From the NCBI RefSeq assembly GCF_004364975.1, contig NZ_SOBW01000010.1:1-64000 (forward strand): a stretch of 64,000 nt of DNA, read 5' to 3'. Below the pieces are notes generated by a model that searched no databases, had not been told where the DNA came from, and saw only the letters and a list, made by a program, of their open reading frames with translations. Positions 10,043 through 19,504 of the stretch are shown piece by piece. The number at the start of each line of letters is the position of its first letter. The first letter of the stretch is position 1. The translations under genes were made by a program, and so were the position numbers. This stretch comes from Gelidibacter sediminis (GTDB lineage: Bacteria > Bacteroidota > Bacteroidia > Flavobacteriales > Flavobacteriaceae).

Positions 10043-10297
10043 TTATGACAAAGAAGCAATATGTAATGCTAAGCCTGATTTTAAATTAGCCGCTTTGTTA
10101 GAATGAATAATATTCTTCTTAGCTAATTTATCAATCATTGCTGAAACTGCAGGAAACATTTCTTGTGCTTCTTTTGCATCTTCCATTTCGCGTAATTTCT
10201 TGATAGCATTACGAGTTGTTCTATGCTTATACCTGTTGGTTAAACGCTTAGACTCACTACTTCTAATTCTTTTTAATGCTGACTTATGATTTGCCAT
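10043..10297 (-). CDS. rpsT: 30S ribosomal protein S20
   Basis: 84 residues, the usual length. It starts MANHKSALKRIR, the S20 signature, and is highly basic through the first 40 residues. The C-terminal half carries IIHSNKAANLKS, matching the conserved helix that contacts 16S rRNA. S20 is a primary binder of the 5' domain of 16S rRNA in the small subunit. The gene stands alone between tRNA-Glu (upstream) and its own terminator. There is no plausible alternative. Confidence 0.97.
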   Translation of the reverse strand: MANHKSALKRIRSSESKRLTNRYKHRTTRNAIKKLREMEDAKEAQEMFPAVSAMIDKLAKKNIIHSNKAANLKSGLALHIASLS

Positions 10298-10323
10298 TTT
10301 CTTTCCTTCTTATTAAAAAATTG

Positions 10324-10395
10324 TAGCCCGTAGGGGAATCGAACCCCTCTTACCAGGATGAAAACCTGGCGTCCTAACCGATAGACGAACGGGCC
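10324..10395 (-). tRNA. tRNA-Glu (anticodon TTC)
   Basis: The minus strand folds as a full cloverleaf. The acceptor stem is GGCCCGT with ACGGGCT (one G-U pair), the anticodon stem is CCAGG/CCTGG with loop TTTTCAT, and the T arm is AGGGG-TTCGATT-CCCCT. The anticodon is TTC. After the discriminator A the genome reads CAA, so the CCA end is not fully encoded. It sits 26 bp upstream of rpsT on the same strand. Confidence 0.96.
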
Positions 10396-10581
10396 ATTTG
10401 TTTTATTTAAAGTGCAAATTAATAACAATTTTTATCAATATGCAACCTTTTCAAATGAACTCACAACATTTGTTGTGAACCTGTCCAACATTAAAGATGA
10501 TTATTAATGTCTTTCAGCGGGTGCAAAAATACAACTATTTTTAAATGTTGCAACACCTAAACAAACTTTTTTTAAAAAAAT

Positions 10582-12060
10582 TTAATACGCTTTCGCAAAC
10601 AGCACTCTACCAGTAGATGGATTGCCCGTAAACACACACTTTCCTGCCTCTTTTTCTTGGTCTAAAGGCACACATCTTATGGTTGCTTTTGTTATTTCTT
10701 TAATCTTATCTTCGGTTGCTGCAGTTCCATCCCAATGAGCTGAGATAAAACCAGTTTTGATGTTTAAAACTTCTTTGAATTCTTCAAAGGTATCCACTTT
10801 AGTAATGTGCGTGTTTCGGAATTCGAGCGCTTTATCAAATAAAGAGTCCTGAATTTCTACAAGCAAATTATCTATTTTAGACGACAACCCATCCATAAAT
10901 ACATTTTCTTTTGACAACGTATCTCTACGGGCAAGTTCGACGGTCTTATTTTCCAAATCTTTAGGTCCAATTGCGATGCGTAGTGGTACACCCTGCAATT
11001 CGTATTGGGCAAATTTAGCTCCTGGACGTTGGGTTGTACGGTCATCATACTTACAACTAATGCCTTTTGCTCTTAGTTGGCTCATTAAATCTTTTGCTAC
11101 CTCGCCTATTTGCTTCAATTGCTCGTCCGTTTTATGAATAGGTACAATCACCACCTGAATTGGCGCTAAATTAGGAGGTAATACTAATCCTTTATCATCA
11201 CTATGTGTCATAATTAGAGCACCCACCAAACGGGTAGAGACACCCCAGGATGTTGCCCACACATAGTCTAGCTTTCCCTCATTGTTTGTAAATTTAACAT
11301 CAAAAGCTTTTGCAAAATTTTGCCCCAAAAAGTGAGAGGTTCCAGCTTGAAGTGCTTTACCGTCTTGCATCAAAGCTTCAATACAATAGGTTTCCTCTGC
11401 ACCCGCAAATCGTTCGCTTTCTGTTTTAACGCCCTGAATTACTGGGATAGCCATAAAATTTTCAGCAAATTTGGCATATACTTGATTCATTAATTGCGCT
11501 TCCGCCAGGGCTTCTGATCGCGTTTCGTGGGCGGTATGACCTTCTTGCCACAAAAATTCGGCAGTTCGTAAGAATAATCGTGTCCGCATTTCCCAACGCA
11601 CCACATTGGCCCATTGGTTTATTAGTATTGGTAAATCTCGATAACTTTGAATCCAACCTTTATAAGTATTCCATATAATAGCTTCGCTAGTTGGTCTCAC
11701 CACAAGTTCCTCTTCCAATTTGGCTTCAGGATCAACACGTAATTTTCCTGGATTGTCAGGATCATTCTGCAATCTGTAATGCGTGACCACAGCACACTCT
11801 TTTGCAAAGCCTTCGGCGTTTTTTTCTTCTGCTTCAAATAGACTCTTAGGCACAAAAAGGGGAAAATAAGCATTTTGATGCCCCGTTTCTTTAAACATCC
11901 TATCTAACTCAGCCTGCATTTTTTCCCAAATTGCATAACCATATGGCTTGATGACCATACACCCCCTAACTGCCGAATTTTCAGCCAGATCAGCCTTGAC
12001 CACAAGTTCATTATACCATTTGGAATAATCGTCTGCTCTGCTTGTAAGATTTTTACCCAT
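10582..12060 (-). CDS. proS: Prolyl-tRNA synthetase, archaeal/eukaryote-like type
   Basis: 492 residues. It charges tRNA-Pro with proline using ATP in the cytoplasm. Class II features are visible: [18 protein letters not shown] near residue 35, the motif 2 region [20 protein letters not shown], and [14 protein letters not shown]. The next segment, [18 protein letters not shown], opens the anticodon-binding domain, and the protein ends with [18 protein letters not shown]. The length and the lack of a ~180-residue editing insert place it in the short archaeal-type class, usual in Bacteroidota. The start ATG follows a gap of 100 bp shared with the divergent lipoprotein gene. Confidence 0.97.
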   Translation of the reverse strand: MGKNLTSRADDYSKWYNELVVKADLAENSAVRGCMVIKPYGYAIWEKMQAELDRMFKETGHQNAYFPLFVPKSLFEAEEKNAEGFAKECAVVTHYRLQNDPDNPGKLRVDPEAKLEEELVVRPTSEAIIWNTYKGWIQSYRDLPILINQWANVVRWEMRTRLFLRTAEFLWQEGHTAHETRSEALAEAQLMNQVYAKFAENFMAIPVIQGVKTESERFAGAEETYCIEALMQDGKALQAGTSHFLGQNFAKAFDVKFTNNEGKLDYVWATSWGVSTRLVGALIMTHSDDKGLVLPPNLAPIQVVIVPIHKTDEQLKQIGEVAKDLMSQLRAKGISCKYDDRTTQRPGAKFAQYELQGVPLRIAIGPKDLENKTVELARRDTLSKENVFMDGLSSKIDNLLVEIQDSLFDKALEFRNTHITKVDTFEEFKEVLNIKTGFISAHWDGTAATEDKIKEITKATIRCVPLDQEKEAGKCVFTGNPSTGRVLFAKAY

Positions 12061-12124
12061 TACCTGTGTTTTGGCACAAAAGTTGTGCTTATGTTAATTA
12101 AATAAATAGTTCGACAAAACTAAC

Positions 12125-12132
12125 TATTTTTG
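12125..12132 (+). promoter_or_regulatory. Candidate -7 element upstream of the Tyr/Gly-rich lipoprotein gene
   Basis: TATTTTTG matches the Bacteroidota sigma-A -7 consensus TAnnTTTG, 28 bp before the ATG. No TTG is seen at the expected -33 spacing, so the call rests on one element and position. Confidence 0.4.
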
Positions 12133-12160
12133 TAATGTTCAACAATAAAAACAAATAGAT

Positions 12161-13342
12161 ATGCAATTTTATACTTACTTATATAGCAAATTGCCATTCT
12201 TTGTTGCACTAAGCTCTATTTTCTTTTTAGCTTCTTGTGGCTCATACCAGTACGCTGGTTATGACAATGATGGTATTTATAGATCAGAATCCTCTCAGGG
12301 ACAGCGCTATGAAGAAGCTCCTCAAACTTATTATGAAGACACAAGAGCCAATAACAGTAATTATTACAAAGACTATTTTGGTCAAAAATCTCAGGAATTC
12401 GAATATTTAGCACAAACCGATGATGTTATTTTTACGGATATAGATTCTTATCAGGGTAATTACACTGATGAGAATGGCGCTATTGTATATGAAGAAGGTT
12501 ATGCTGGTTGGGGCCAAGAAAATCAAGATATTGATATCACCATTAATTACAACACTAACAGATGGTACCCTTATAGCCGATTTGGCTATTATAATCCTTA
12601 CCGTTATTGGAGGTATTCTGGATGGGGTTACTCAGGGTTCTATGATCCATTTTACGGGCCTTATGGTTACTATGCTGGTTATTATCCCTACTATGGTTAT
12701 GGGTATGGTTACGGCCATTATTACGGGCATGGATATTATCCTTACTATGGCTACCACTACAATCAAAATTATTATAGAAATAGTAGGAATTATGCCTACA
12801 GCAACAGCAGACGCGGATCGGCCTATTCCAATACCTACAGACCATCCTCTATCTTAAGTAGAAATTCGTCTTCTACCATCAATCGACGATCTTCTACTTT
12901 AAATAGATCCAATTCCAATGTTAATAGAACGAATACCACCATTAATAGACGAAATTCAGTACGCTCCTCTGATTCAAGAATACGCACCAATAGCTCAAAC
13001 AGTACGTACAGAAGAAGTAATACTAATAGCCGGGTGAGAACTAGCGCTCCTAATAGAACGGTTCAGCCAGCTACAAGAACCAGATCAAACAATAGAGTGC
13101 AACCCTCTAGTAGAACACGAAGTAATAATAGTGGATCGAGAACAAGAAGCAGTGGCTCCACCAGAGGTGGCGGAAACAGTGTTTCTACCCCAGTCAGATC
13201 GTCGAGCAATTCAAGTTACTCACCATCAACTACCAGTTCTAGACCAACCTCATCTGTGAGAAGTTCAAGTAGCAGCTCGTCAAGATCCTCAACTCCAACC
13301 AGAAGTAGTTCAGGCGGATCATCTAGACGTGGCGGTATATAA
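12161..13342 (+). CDS. Tyr/Gly-rich and Ser/Arg-rich low-complexity lipoprotein
   Basis: 393 residues with a lipoprotein signal: hydrophobic residues 11-24 then LASC, lipid-accepting Cys at 26. The mature N-terminus SYQYAGYDNDGIYRSE resembles a conserved flavobacterial start. Residues about 130-215 are dominated by Tyr, Gly, Pro and His (runs such as YYPYYGYGYGYGHYYGHGYY). From about 216 to the end Ser, Arg, Asn and Thr dominate, with repeated RTRSNN and SSS runs. The protein is probably disordered, surface-exposed and strongly basic in its tail. No enzymatic domain is recognised. The FadL-like porin gene follows after 27 bp, which suggests one transcript. Function unknown; an adhesive or matrix role is only a guess from composition. 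Confidence 0.85.
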   Translation: MQFYTYLYSKLPFFVALSSIFFLASCGSYQYAGYDNDGIYRSESSQGQRYEEAPQTYYEDTRANNSNYYKDYFGQKSQEFEYLAQTDDVIFTDIDSYQGNYTDENGAIVYEEGYAGWGQENQDIDITINYNTNRWYPYSRFGYYNPYRYWRYSGWGYSGFYDPFYGPYGYYAGYYPYYGYGYGYGHYYGHGYYPYYGYHYNQNYYRNSRNYAYSNSRRGSAYSNTYRPSSILSRNSSSTINRRSSTLNRSNSNVNRTNTTINRRNSVRSSDSRIRTNSSNSTYRRSNTNSRVRTSAPNRTVQPATRTRSNNRVQPSSRTRSNNSGSRTRSSGSTRGGGNSVSTPVRSSSNSSYSPSTTSSRPTSSVRSSSSSSSRSSTPTRSSSGGSSRRGGI

Positions 13343-13369
13343 CACTCAAAATTTTAAAAAATTAATCAT

Positions 13370-14893
13370 ATGAAAAAGTTAAATTTACTATTCATAGCGG
13401 CTCTTTCTATGTCCAATATGATGGCTCAGGATATTACTGATGCAATTAGATATTCTCAGGACGAAATTCAAGGAACCGCTCGTTTTAGAAGTATGGGCGG
13501 TGCATTTGGAGCTCTCGGCGGCGATATGTCAGCCGTTAGTATCAATCCAGCGGGGTCCTCTATTTTTATAAAAAGTCATGCTTCCATTTCCATCTCTAAC
13601 TTAAGCACTAAAAATTCTCTAAATTATTTTAACGGCGCAAATGCTTCAACCGATTCTAAATTTGATTTGAATCAAACCGGAGCCACTTTTGTCTTTAATA
13701 ATCTGAATTCTAATTCTCCATGGCGCAAATTTGCCTTGGGAGCTGCGTACGATAAGCTTTCTAATTTTGATAATAATTGGAATGTGAGAGGGGTCAATAA
13801 CAATGGCCAATCAATAGGTGATTATTTTCTTAGCTACGCTCAAGGATTACGATTGGATCAAATTTCTGCCCTAGATAACGAAAGCTTGTCTACCGCATAC
13901 TCTGAAATTAACACAGCTTATGGTTTTGGCAATCAACAAGGGTTTTTAGGTTATGAGTCTTACATTATTGAGCCTAATTCAAATGATGATGACAATACTA
14001 TTTATTATTCAAATATCGTTGGGAACAATTTTGACCAGGAATACACATATGCCTCTACGGGCTATAATGGTAAATTCAGTTTTAATGCCTCAACACAATA
14101 CGGCGATAACTTATATTTTGGACTGAATTTAAATTCTCATTTTATTAATTATGAAAAGTTTACGGATTTGTATGAAACCAACGCTAATGCAGGCTCATTA
14201 GTAAAAAGCGTCCGATTTCAAAATGGACTTTCTACTATTGGAAGCGGATTCTCATTTCAATTTGGTGCTATTGCAAAGGTTAACGAAAGTTTACGCTTGG
14301 GGTTATCTTACAATTCTCCCACTTGGTATACCATATCTGAAGAAACGACACAGTACTTAGGCACTGTAAGAAATGAAAATGGTTCTAGTGAAACCCAAAT
14401 CATTGATCCATTTGTTATAAATGTATACCCAGATTACAAACTACAAACACCAGGGAAAATTACTGGCAGCTTGGCCTATGTTTTTGGAGATCAAGGACTC
14501 ATCAGTTTCGATTATTCGAGAAAAGATCATGGAAGCACAAAATTCAAACCCACATCTGACCCTTATTTTTCTGTACAGAATGGTATAATGGATGATGAAT
14601 TAAAAAATGCATCCACGTATAGAATTGGCGGTGAGTATAGGGTTAAACAACTTAGTTTGAGAGGTGGTTACAGATTGGAAGAAAGTCCTTATAAAAACGA
14701 TTCATTCTACGGAGACCTAAATGGCTATTCATTAGGTTTAGGTTATAATTTTGGCAATGTAAACTTAGATTTAGCTTACGACCACTCACAAAGAGAGTAT
14801 AACCAAAAACTCTATACAGTGGGTTTAACTGATGCCGCATTTATAGATTCTACTGTAGACAATGTCACTTTAACATTAGGCTTTACTTTATAA
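13370..14893 (+). CDS. OmpP1/FadL-family outer-membrane protein
   Basis: 507 residues with a signal peptide (MKKLNLLFIAALSMSNMMA) and a mature start QDITDAIRYSQDEIQGTARF. The segment RSMGGAFGALGGDMSAVSIN is the hallmark of the Bacteroidota OmpP1/FadL/TodX group. The rest is a series of amphipathic strands, ending VTLTLGFTL with the hydrophobic C-terminus expected of a beta-barrel. Family members move hydrophobic compounds such as long-chain fatty acids across the outer membrane. The actual substrate here is unknown. It is the second gene of a likely pair with the low-complexity lipoprotein and is closed by a strong terminator. Confidence 0.92.
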   Translation: MKKLNLLFIAALSMSNMMAQDITDAIRYSQDEIQGTARFRSMGGAFGALGGDMSAVSINPAGSSIFIKSHASISISNLSTKNSLNYFNGANASTDSKFDLNQTGATFVFNNLNSNSPWRKFALGAAYDKLSNFDNNWNVRGVNNNGQSIGDYFLSYAQGLRLDQISALDNESLSTAYSEINTAYGFGNQQGFLGYESYIIEPNSNDDDNTIYYSNIVGNNFDQEYTYASTGYNGKFSFNASTQYGDNLYFGLNLNSHFINYEKFTDLYETNANAGSLVKSVRFQNGLSTIGSGFSFQFGAIAKVNESLRLGLSYNSPTWYTISEETTQYLGTVRNENGSSETQIIDPFVINVYPDYKLQTPGKITGSLAYVFGDQGLISFDYSRKDHGSTKFKPTSDPYFSVQNGIMDDELKNASTYRIGGEYRVKQLSLRGGYRLEESPYKNDSFYGDLNGYSLGLGYNFGNVNLDLAYDHSQREYNQKLYTVGLTDAAFIDSTVDNVTLTLGFTL

Positions 14894-14918
14894 CAATTAG
14901 CTTAACTTGTATACCACC

Positions 14919-14947
14919 AAGCATCCTTAAAAAAGGATGCTTTTTTT
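14919..14947 (+). terminator. Rho-independent terminator after the OmpP1/FadL gene
   Basis: GCATCCTT (14921-14928) and AAGGATGC (14933-14940) form an 8-bp stem with an AAAA loop, followed by seven T residues. Confidence 0.92.
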
Positions 14948-15065
14948 AGTACTCTTAACTATAGGTGAATAATGAATCATTGCTTCCATAATAACTAAAC
15001 AGAAATAACATTGAGATATAACTACGATACTTCGCAATAAAATATCTTAGCCAATGCTATGATTT

Positions 15066-15083
15066 TATATTTGTTTATCTTTG
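15066..15083 (+). promoter_or_regulatory. Candidate tandem -7 elements upstream of folE
   Basis: TATATTTG (15066-15073) and TATCTTTG (15076-15083) each match TAnnTTTG, in an otherwise empty 200-bp region before folE. A TTA at 15047-15049 is the nearest -33 candidate. The leader would be about 60 nt. Confidence 0.45.
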
Positions 15084-15149
15084 CAACTTATTTCAATTAA
15101 AACACGCCATTGACAACGTAAGGGCTGCTGATGGATTTACAAAAACACT

Positions 15150-15827
15150 ATGAATACAGATAAAAATATACAAGATATTGATGCTTTGGGCGAAAATCAC
15201 GTAGGCACATCTGCAGATACACCTATGCGAAGTGATGCCTTTAAGCTTTCATCTGATGAAAAAATAGATATAATTAAAGATGATGTAAGACATATCATGG
15301 AAACCTTAGGATTAGACCTTACTGACGACAGCCTAAAAGGAACACCATTACGTGTGGCAAAAATGTTTGTAAAGGAAATCTTTGGAGGTCTAAGTCCTGA
15401 CAAAAAACCCAACGCGTCAACTTTTGAAAATAAATATAAGTATGGTGAAATGTTAGTTGAAAAAAACATCACCCTCTACTCCACCTGCGAACATCATTTG
15501 TTACCAATTGTTGGTAAAGCGCATGTGGCCTATATTAGTAAAGGTACCGTTGTTGGACTTTCAAAAATGAACAGGATTGTAGACTATTTTGCAAAAAGAC
15601 CTCAAGTTCAGGAACGTTTAACAATACAGATAGTACAGGAACTCCAAAAGGTTTTGGGCACAGATGACGTAGCTTGTGTGATTGATGCAAAGCATTTATG
15701 TGTTAATTCCCGAGGAATTAGAGATATTGAGAGTAGCACGGTCACTTCAGAATTTGGTGGTGCTTTTAAAAATCAGGATACGCGTCGCGAATTTTTAGAT
15801 TATATTAAATTAGATACACATTTCTAA
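15150..15827 (+). CDS. folE: GTP cyclohydrolase I
   Basis: 225 residues. It converts GTP to 7,8-dihydroneopterin triphosphate, the entry to folate and other pterins. The zinc and catalytic residues are all visible: Cys113 and His115/116 in YSTCEHHLLPIVGKAH, and Cys184 in LCVNSRGI. DDSLKGTPLRVAKM and FAKRPQVQERLT are also typical. About 40 N-terminal residues are extra and poorly conserved, as in many bacterial FolE proteins. cysS follows after a short gap, so the two may be cotranscribed. Confidence 0.97.
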   Translation: MNTDKNIQDIDALGENHVGTSADTPMRSDAFKLSSDEKIDIIKDDVRHIMETLGLDLTDDSLKGTPLRVAKMFVKEIFGGLSPDKKPNASTFENKYKYGEMLVEKNITLYSTCEHHLLPIVGKAHVAYISKGTVVGLSKMNRIVDYFAKRPQVQERLTIQIVQELQKVLGTDDVACVIDAKHLCVNSRGIRDIESSTVTSEFGGAFKNQDTRREFLDYIKLDTHF

Positions 15828-15879
15828 AAAAATCGCTCAACAGTATTAATTGACATCTTCAATAAAACAAAACGCTACA

Positions 15880-17361
15880 ATGCATCTTTACAATAAACAA
15901 CACATCAAAATCTATAACTCCCTATCAGGAGAGAAAGAACTATTTACACCTATAAGCGAGGGTTACGTTGGCATGTATGTTTGCGGCCCTACGGTATATA
16001 GTAATGTGCATTTAGGAAATGTAAGAACATTTATGTCTTTTGATGTGATTTTCAGATATCTTAAACATCTAGGATATAAGGTGCGTTTTGTAAGAAATAT
16101 TACCGATGCTGGGCATTTAGAAAATGATGCCGATGTTGGCGAAGACCGTATTGCCAAAAAAGCGCGCTTAGAAGAAATTGAACCCATGGAAGTTGTACAA
16201 CGTTATACTGTTGACTTTCATAATATCTTAAATAAATTCAATTTTTTACCGCCAAGTATAGAACCTACGGCAACGGGTCATATTATTGAGCAGATTGAAA
16301 TTATCAAAAATATTCTTGATAAAGGACTCGCTTACGAAGTTAACGGATCCGTATATTTTGATGTTTTAAAGTATAATGAAACGAAACCTTACGGGATTTT
16401 AAGCAAGCGTAATGTTGAAGATTTGATGCACAATTCGCGTGAGCTTGACGGTCAATCAGACAAGAAAAACCCTCAGGATTTCGCACTGTGGAAAAAAGCG
16501 GAACCACAACACATTATGCGTTGGCCTTCGCCTTGGAGTGATGGGTTTCCAGGTTGGCATTTGGAATGTACTGCCATGAGTACCAAATATTTGGGCGAGC
16601 AGTTTGATATCCATGGTGGTGGAATGGATTTAAAATTTCCTCATCACGAGTGCGAAATTGCTCAGGCAGAAGCCAGCAATGGTAAGGCACCAGTGAATTA
16701 TTGGATGCACGCCAATATGTTGATCATGAATGGCAAGAAAATGGCCAAGTCTACAGGAAACTTCATCTTACCCACCGAAATTTTTACTGGAGACAATCCT
16801 CATATTACCAAATCATTTTCACCAAGTGTTGCGCGATTTTTCATGCTTCAAGCCCACTATAGAAGCATTTTAGATTTTACAAATAACGGTCTTTTAGCAA
16901 GTGAGAAAGGCTTTTTCCGATTGATGGATGCTATTAACGCGTTGGACGATTTAAAATCAGCAGGCACCTCAACATTCGACATTAAAGAATGGCAACAGAA
17001 ATGTTACGACGCCATGAACGACGATTTCAATTCGCCAATCCTCATTGCTAATTTATTTGAAGCCGTTAAATTTATCAATCAGATAAAGGAAGGAACGGCA
17101 TCACTATCACAGGATGATTTAGATTTGCTAAAATCTACAATTCATACTTTTGTGTTTGACGTTTTAGGATTGGTTAATGTAAAGGAGTCTGAAAATGGAA
17201 CGGATAAACTTTCAGGAGCTGTAGAATTATTGATCCAATTAAGACAAGAAGCGCGAGCTAATAAGGATTTTGGTATGTCTGATAAAATTCGTGATGAATT
17301 GGCAGCAGCAGGAATCCAATTAAATGACGGTAAAGAAGGCACAACCTTTACGACCAACTAA
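15880..17361 (+). CDS. cysS: Cysteinyl-tRNA synthetase
   Basis: 493 residues from the ATG at 15880. An in-frame TTG at 15850 would add ten residues that do not look conserved, so ATG is preferred. Class I features: [15 protein letters not shown] carries the HIGH-type HLGN and a zinc Cys, HLECTAM and [10 protein letters not shown] supply further zinc ligands, and KKMAKSTGN is the KMSKS loop with Ala for Ser. The enzyme charges tRNA-Cys. The C-terminal helical domain ends with [20 protein letters not shown] as is usual. Confidence 0.97.
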   Translation: MHLYNKQHIKIYNSLSGEKELFTPISEGYVGMYVCGPTVYSNVHLGNVRTFMSFDVIFRYLKHLGYKVRFVRNITDAGHLENDADVGEDRIAKKARLEEIEPMEVVQRYTVDFHNILNKFNFLPPSIEPTATGHIIEQIEIIKNILDKGLAYEVNGSVYFDVLKYNETKPYGILSKRNVEDLMHNSRELDGQSDKKNPQDFALWKKAEPQHIMRWPSPWSDGFPGWHLECTAMSTKYLGEQFDIHGGGMDLKFPHHECEIAQAEASNGKAPVNYWMHANMLIMNGKKMAKSTGNFILPTEIFTGDNPHITKSFSPSVARFFMLQAHYRSILDFTNNGLLASEKGFFRLMDAINALDDLKSAGTSTFDIKEWQQKCYDAMNDDFNSPILIANLFEAVKFINQIKEGTASLSQDDLDLLKSTIHTFVFDVLGLVNVKESENGTDKLSGAVELLIQLRQEARANKDFGMSDKIRDELAAAGIQLNDGKEGTTFTTN

Positions 17362-17438
17362 ATTTGTTACCAATAAATATTAGGGATTTCTGTTTTTTTC
17401 ACTAGTATAAACCAGTTTTCAATCAACAATTTAAGACT

Positions 17439-17675
17439 TTGAAGAAAATTTTAACATACCCTTTTTTGTTGTTGATAAAATTGTATCAAAACTTTATCTC
17501 GCCTTTAACACCAGCAAGCTGTAGGTATCAACCAACATGTTCGCAGTATACCAAAGAAGCCTTAGAACGACATGGTCTTTTTAAGGGCGGTTGGTTGGCC
17601 ACAAAACGTATACTTAGCTGTAACCCATGGGGCGGTAGTGGCTACGATCCAGTACCTGGTAAACATAAACATTAA
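17439..17675 (+). CDS. yidD: Membrane protein insertion efficiency factor YidD
   Basis: 78 residues. The core [20 protein letters not shown] and [16 protein letters not shown] is diagnostic of YidD, with its conserved cysteines. The first 20 residues form an amphipathic or membrane-associated helix. YidD assists YidC-dependent insertion of inner-membrane proteins. The start is TTG at 17439, which gives the expected MKKILTYPF beginning; no ATG is available nearby. Confidence 0.95.
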   Translation: MKKILTYPFLLLIKLYQNFISPLTPASCRYQPTCSQYTKEALERHGLFKGGWLATKRILSCNPWGGSGYDPVPGKHKH

Positions 17676-17848
17676 GCATTATAGTTTTCCTGCCTAAATT
17701 TTTATTTACTTACAACTTTTGACTTTACAACTCCTATTATAATCTCAGTTATAACACCCCCCTCCTAAAGCTTTTGTAAATTTTAAAAGCATTCGCGCTT
17801 ATTACTTTTCAAAATATTATATTTACCCTTCTAATTAAATTATACAGC

Positions 17849-18679
17849 ATGCACGCACTTAAATTTGTCTGGGATCCTACCAAAGGCATCGATATTCTTG
17901 GTTTTACATTACACTTTTACAGTATGATGTGGATTGTTGCTTTCATTTTAGGCTTCTTTATTATGAAGCGTATTTACAAGCATGAAAATCAATCTGAAGA
18001 ATCCTTAGATTCCTTATTTATTTATTCTGTAATAGGTATTATGTTGGGTGCACGATTAGGACATGTTATATTTTATCAACGCGAATTGTTCAGTGAAGAT
18101 TTCTTTAGCATATTTCTACCGGTTAAATTTAAAGGCGGTTTCGAATTTACCGGTTTTCAAGGTTTAGCGAGTCATGGTGCAGCTATCGGGATGATTATCT
18201 CCATGTACCTGTACAACAAAAAAGTATTAAAAAAATCAGTGCTCTGGATTCTAGATCGCGTGGTCGTTCCTGTAGCGGCTGGCGCTGTATTTGTACGATT
18301 AGGAAATTTTATAAATTCTGAAATTGTAGGAAAACCAACAGGCACTGATTTTGGAGTTGTTTTTGTTCAAAACGGGGAAGCTTTTCCAAGACATCCAGCG
18401 CAGCTTTATGAAGCATTTTGCTATGTTTTTGTATTCATTGCACTTTGGTTTTTCTACTGGAAAACTAAAAAAAGCGAGCAACAAGGTTTCCTTTTCGGAC
18501 TCTTTTTAGTCCTACTATGGGCTATCCGCTTTTTTGTAGAATTCATGAAAGAACCGCAAAGCGAGCATGAATATATTGCTACCTCAGCGCTCAATACAGG
18601 TCAGATGCTCAGTATCCCGTTTATACTTATTGGATTATATTTCATGTTTATGTACAAACCAAAAAAACAACTCGCCTAA
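17849..18679 (+). CDS. lgt: Prolipoprotein diacylglyceryl transferase
   Basis: 276 residues, polytopic inner-membrane enzyme. It moves diacylglyceryl from phosphatidylglycerol to the lipobox Cys of prolipoproteins. Visible signatures are GARLGHVIFY, ASHGAAIGMIISMY, RLGNFINSEIVGKPT (the Lgt signature), RHPAQLYEA and GFLFGLFLVLLWAIRFFVEF. About seven hydrophobic segments are seen. The stop overlaps the start of the next gene by one base, so the two are translationally coupled. Confidence 0.96.
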   Translation: MHALKFVWDPTKGIDILGFTLHFYSMMWIVAFILGFFIMKRIYKHENQSEESLDSLFIYSVIGIMLGARLGHVIFYQRELFSEDFFSIFLPVKFKGGFEFTGFQGLASHGAAIGMIISMYLYNKKVLKKSVLWILDRVVVPVAAGAVFVRLGNFINSEIVGKPTGTDFGVVFVQNGEAFPRHPAQLYEAFCYVFVFIALWFFYWKTKKSEQQGFLFGLFLVLLWAIRFFVEFMKEPQSEHEYIATSALNTGQMLSIPFILIGLYFMFMYKPKKQLA

Positions 18680-19176
18680 TGAAATTACATGCATTTAAAA
18701 TAGCAGCAATGTTAACTTTGGGTGCTTGCTGCATTCCATTACAAAGTTGTAAGGAAGAGCAAAAAACGATAAAACCTGTTGTTGTCGAATTTAAGAAGGA
18801 AGGGGAATTAATACTCAAAAAAGCTAATGACAGCATCGTTAAAACACTAGATATTGAAATTGCTGATGATGATTACCAAACCCAAACAGGCTTGATGTAT
18901 CGTGACCAAATGGATATGGATAAAGGAATGCTTTTCGTATTTCCTGAGGAGGAATACAAATCTTTCTATATGAAGAATACCAAAATTGCTTTAGATATTA
19001 TTTATATAGACCGTAATAAAAATATTGTCAGCTTTCAAAAAAATGCAGAACCTTTTAGTGAAACCTCTTTGCCTTCCGATGCTCCAGCTAAATATGTATT
19101 GGAAATTAATGCAGGCCTAGCCGATAAATGGCAACTGGAAGTTGGTGATAAGATTGAATACAAAAGAATCGATTAA
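18679..19176 (+). CDS. DUF192 family lipoprotein
   Basis: 165 residues. The N-terminus has a hydrophobic core followed by PLQSCKEE, a likely lipobox. Residues about 50-160 are a DUF192 domain: ADDDYQTQTGLMYRDQMD, GMLFVFPEEEYKSFYMKNT, LDIIYIDRNKNIVS and the AKYVLEINAG segment. The biochemical function of DUF192 is not established. Its ATG overlaps the lgt stop, so it is made together with the enzyme that would lipidate it. A strong terminator follows. Confidence 0.92.
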   Translation: MKLHAFKIAAMLTLGACCIPLQSCKEEQKTIKPVVVEFKKEGELILKKANDSIVKTLDIEIADDDYQTQTGLMYRDQMDMDKGMLFVFPEEEYKSFYMKNTKIALDIIYIDRNKNIVSFQKNAEPFSETSLPSDAPAKYVLEINAGLADKWQLEVGDKIEYKRID

Positions 19177-19221
19177 ATAAAAGCTGAAGTTAAACACATA
19201 TTAACTTCAGCTTTTATTTTT
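19177..19221 (+). terminator. Rho-independent terminator of the lgt-DUF192 unit
   Basis: A stem of about 15 bp: AAAAGCTGAAGTTAA (19179-19193) with TTAACTTCAGCTTTT (19201-19215), loop ACACATA, followed by ATTTTT. Confidence 0.93.
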
Positions 19222-19451
19222 AGATCCAGTTTCCACCCTCGGTAAGTTAAATTAACGTCATCTTTACTGTTTTCCAGTACAATTGGACGCTGTCCTTTTA
19301 TTCTCCTCGATATAATGTCATTTTAAAGATAATAATCCCATTTCAACACGATTATACAACTAAACCTTAGAAAAAAGCGTTCTAAGCAATTATTTAAAAC
19401 TTTCAAGTCTTGTCAGAATCCTTCAACTACAGATTTTTTGATTCTATAGAG

Positions 19452-19482
19452 CACAAAAAAAGGCCACTCTGGGTGGCCTTTC
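19452..19482 (-). terminator. Rho-independent terminator of secDF
   Basis: On the minus strand AAAGGCCAC and GTGGCCTTT form a 9-bp stem around CCAGA (loop 19468-19472), followed by a T run. It lies just beyond the secDF stop. Confidence 0.93.
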
Positions 19483-19504
19483 TGTACTAAGATTCTAAAT
19501 GATG

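Noticed and set aside
12468-12857. Possible second gene inside the Tyr/Gly-rich lipoprotein gene
   Set aside because: It is an out-of-frame reading of low-complexity sequence with no start context or family match.
15850-15879. TTG at 15850 as the start of cysS
   Set aside because: The ATG at 15880 gives the conserved start, and the extra ten residues look unconserved.
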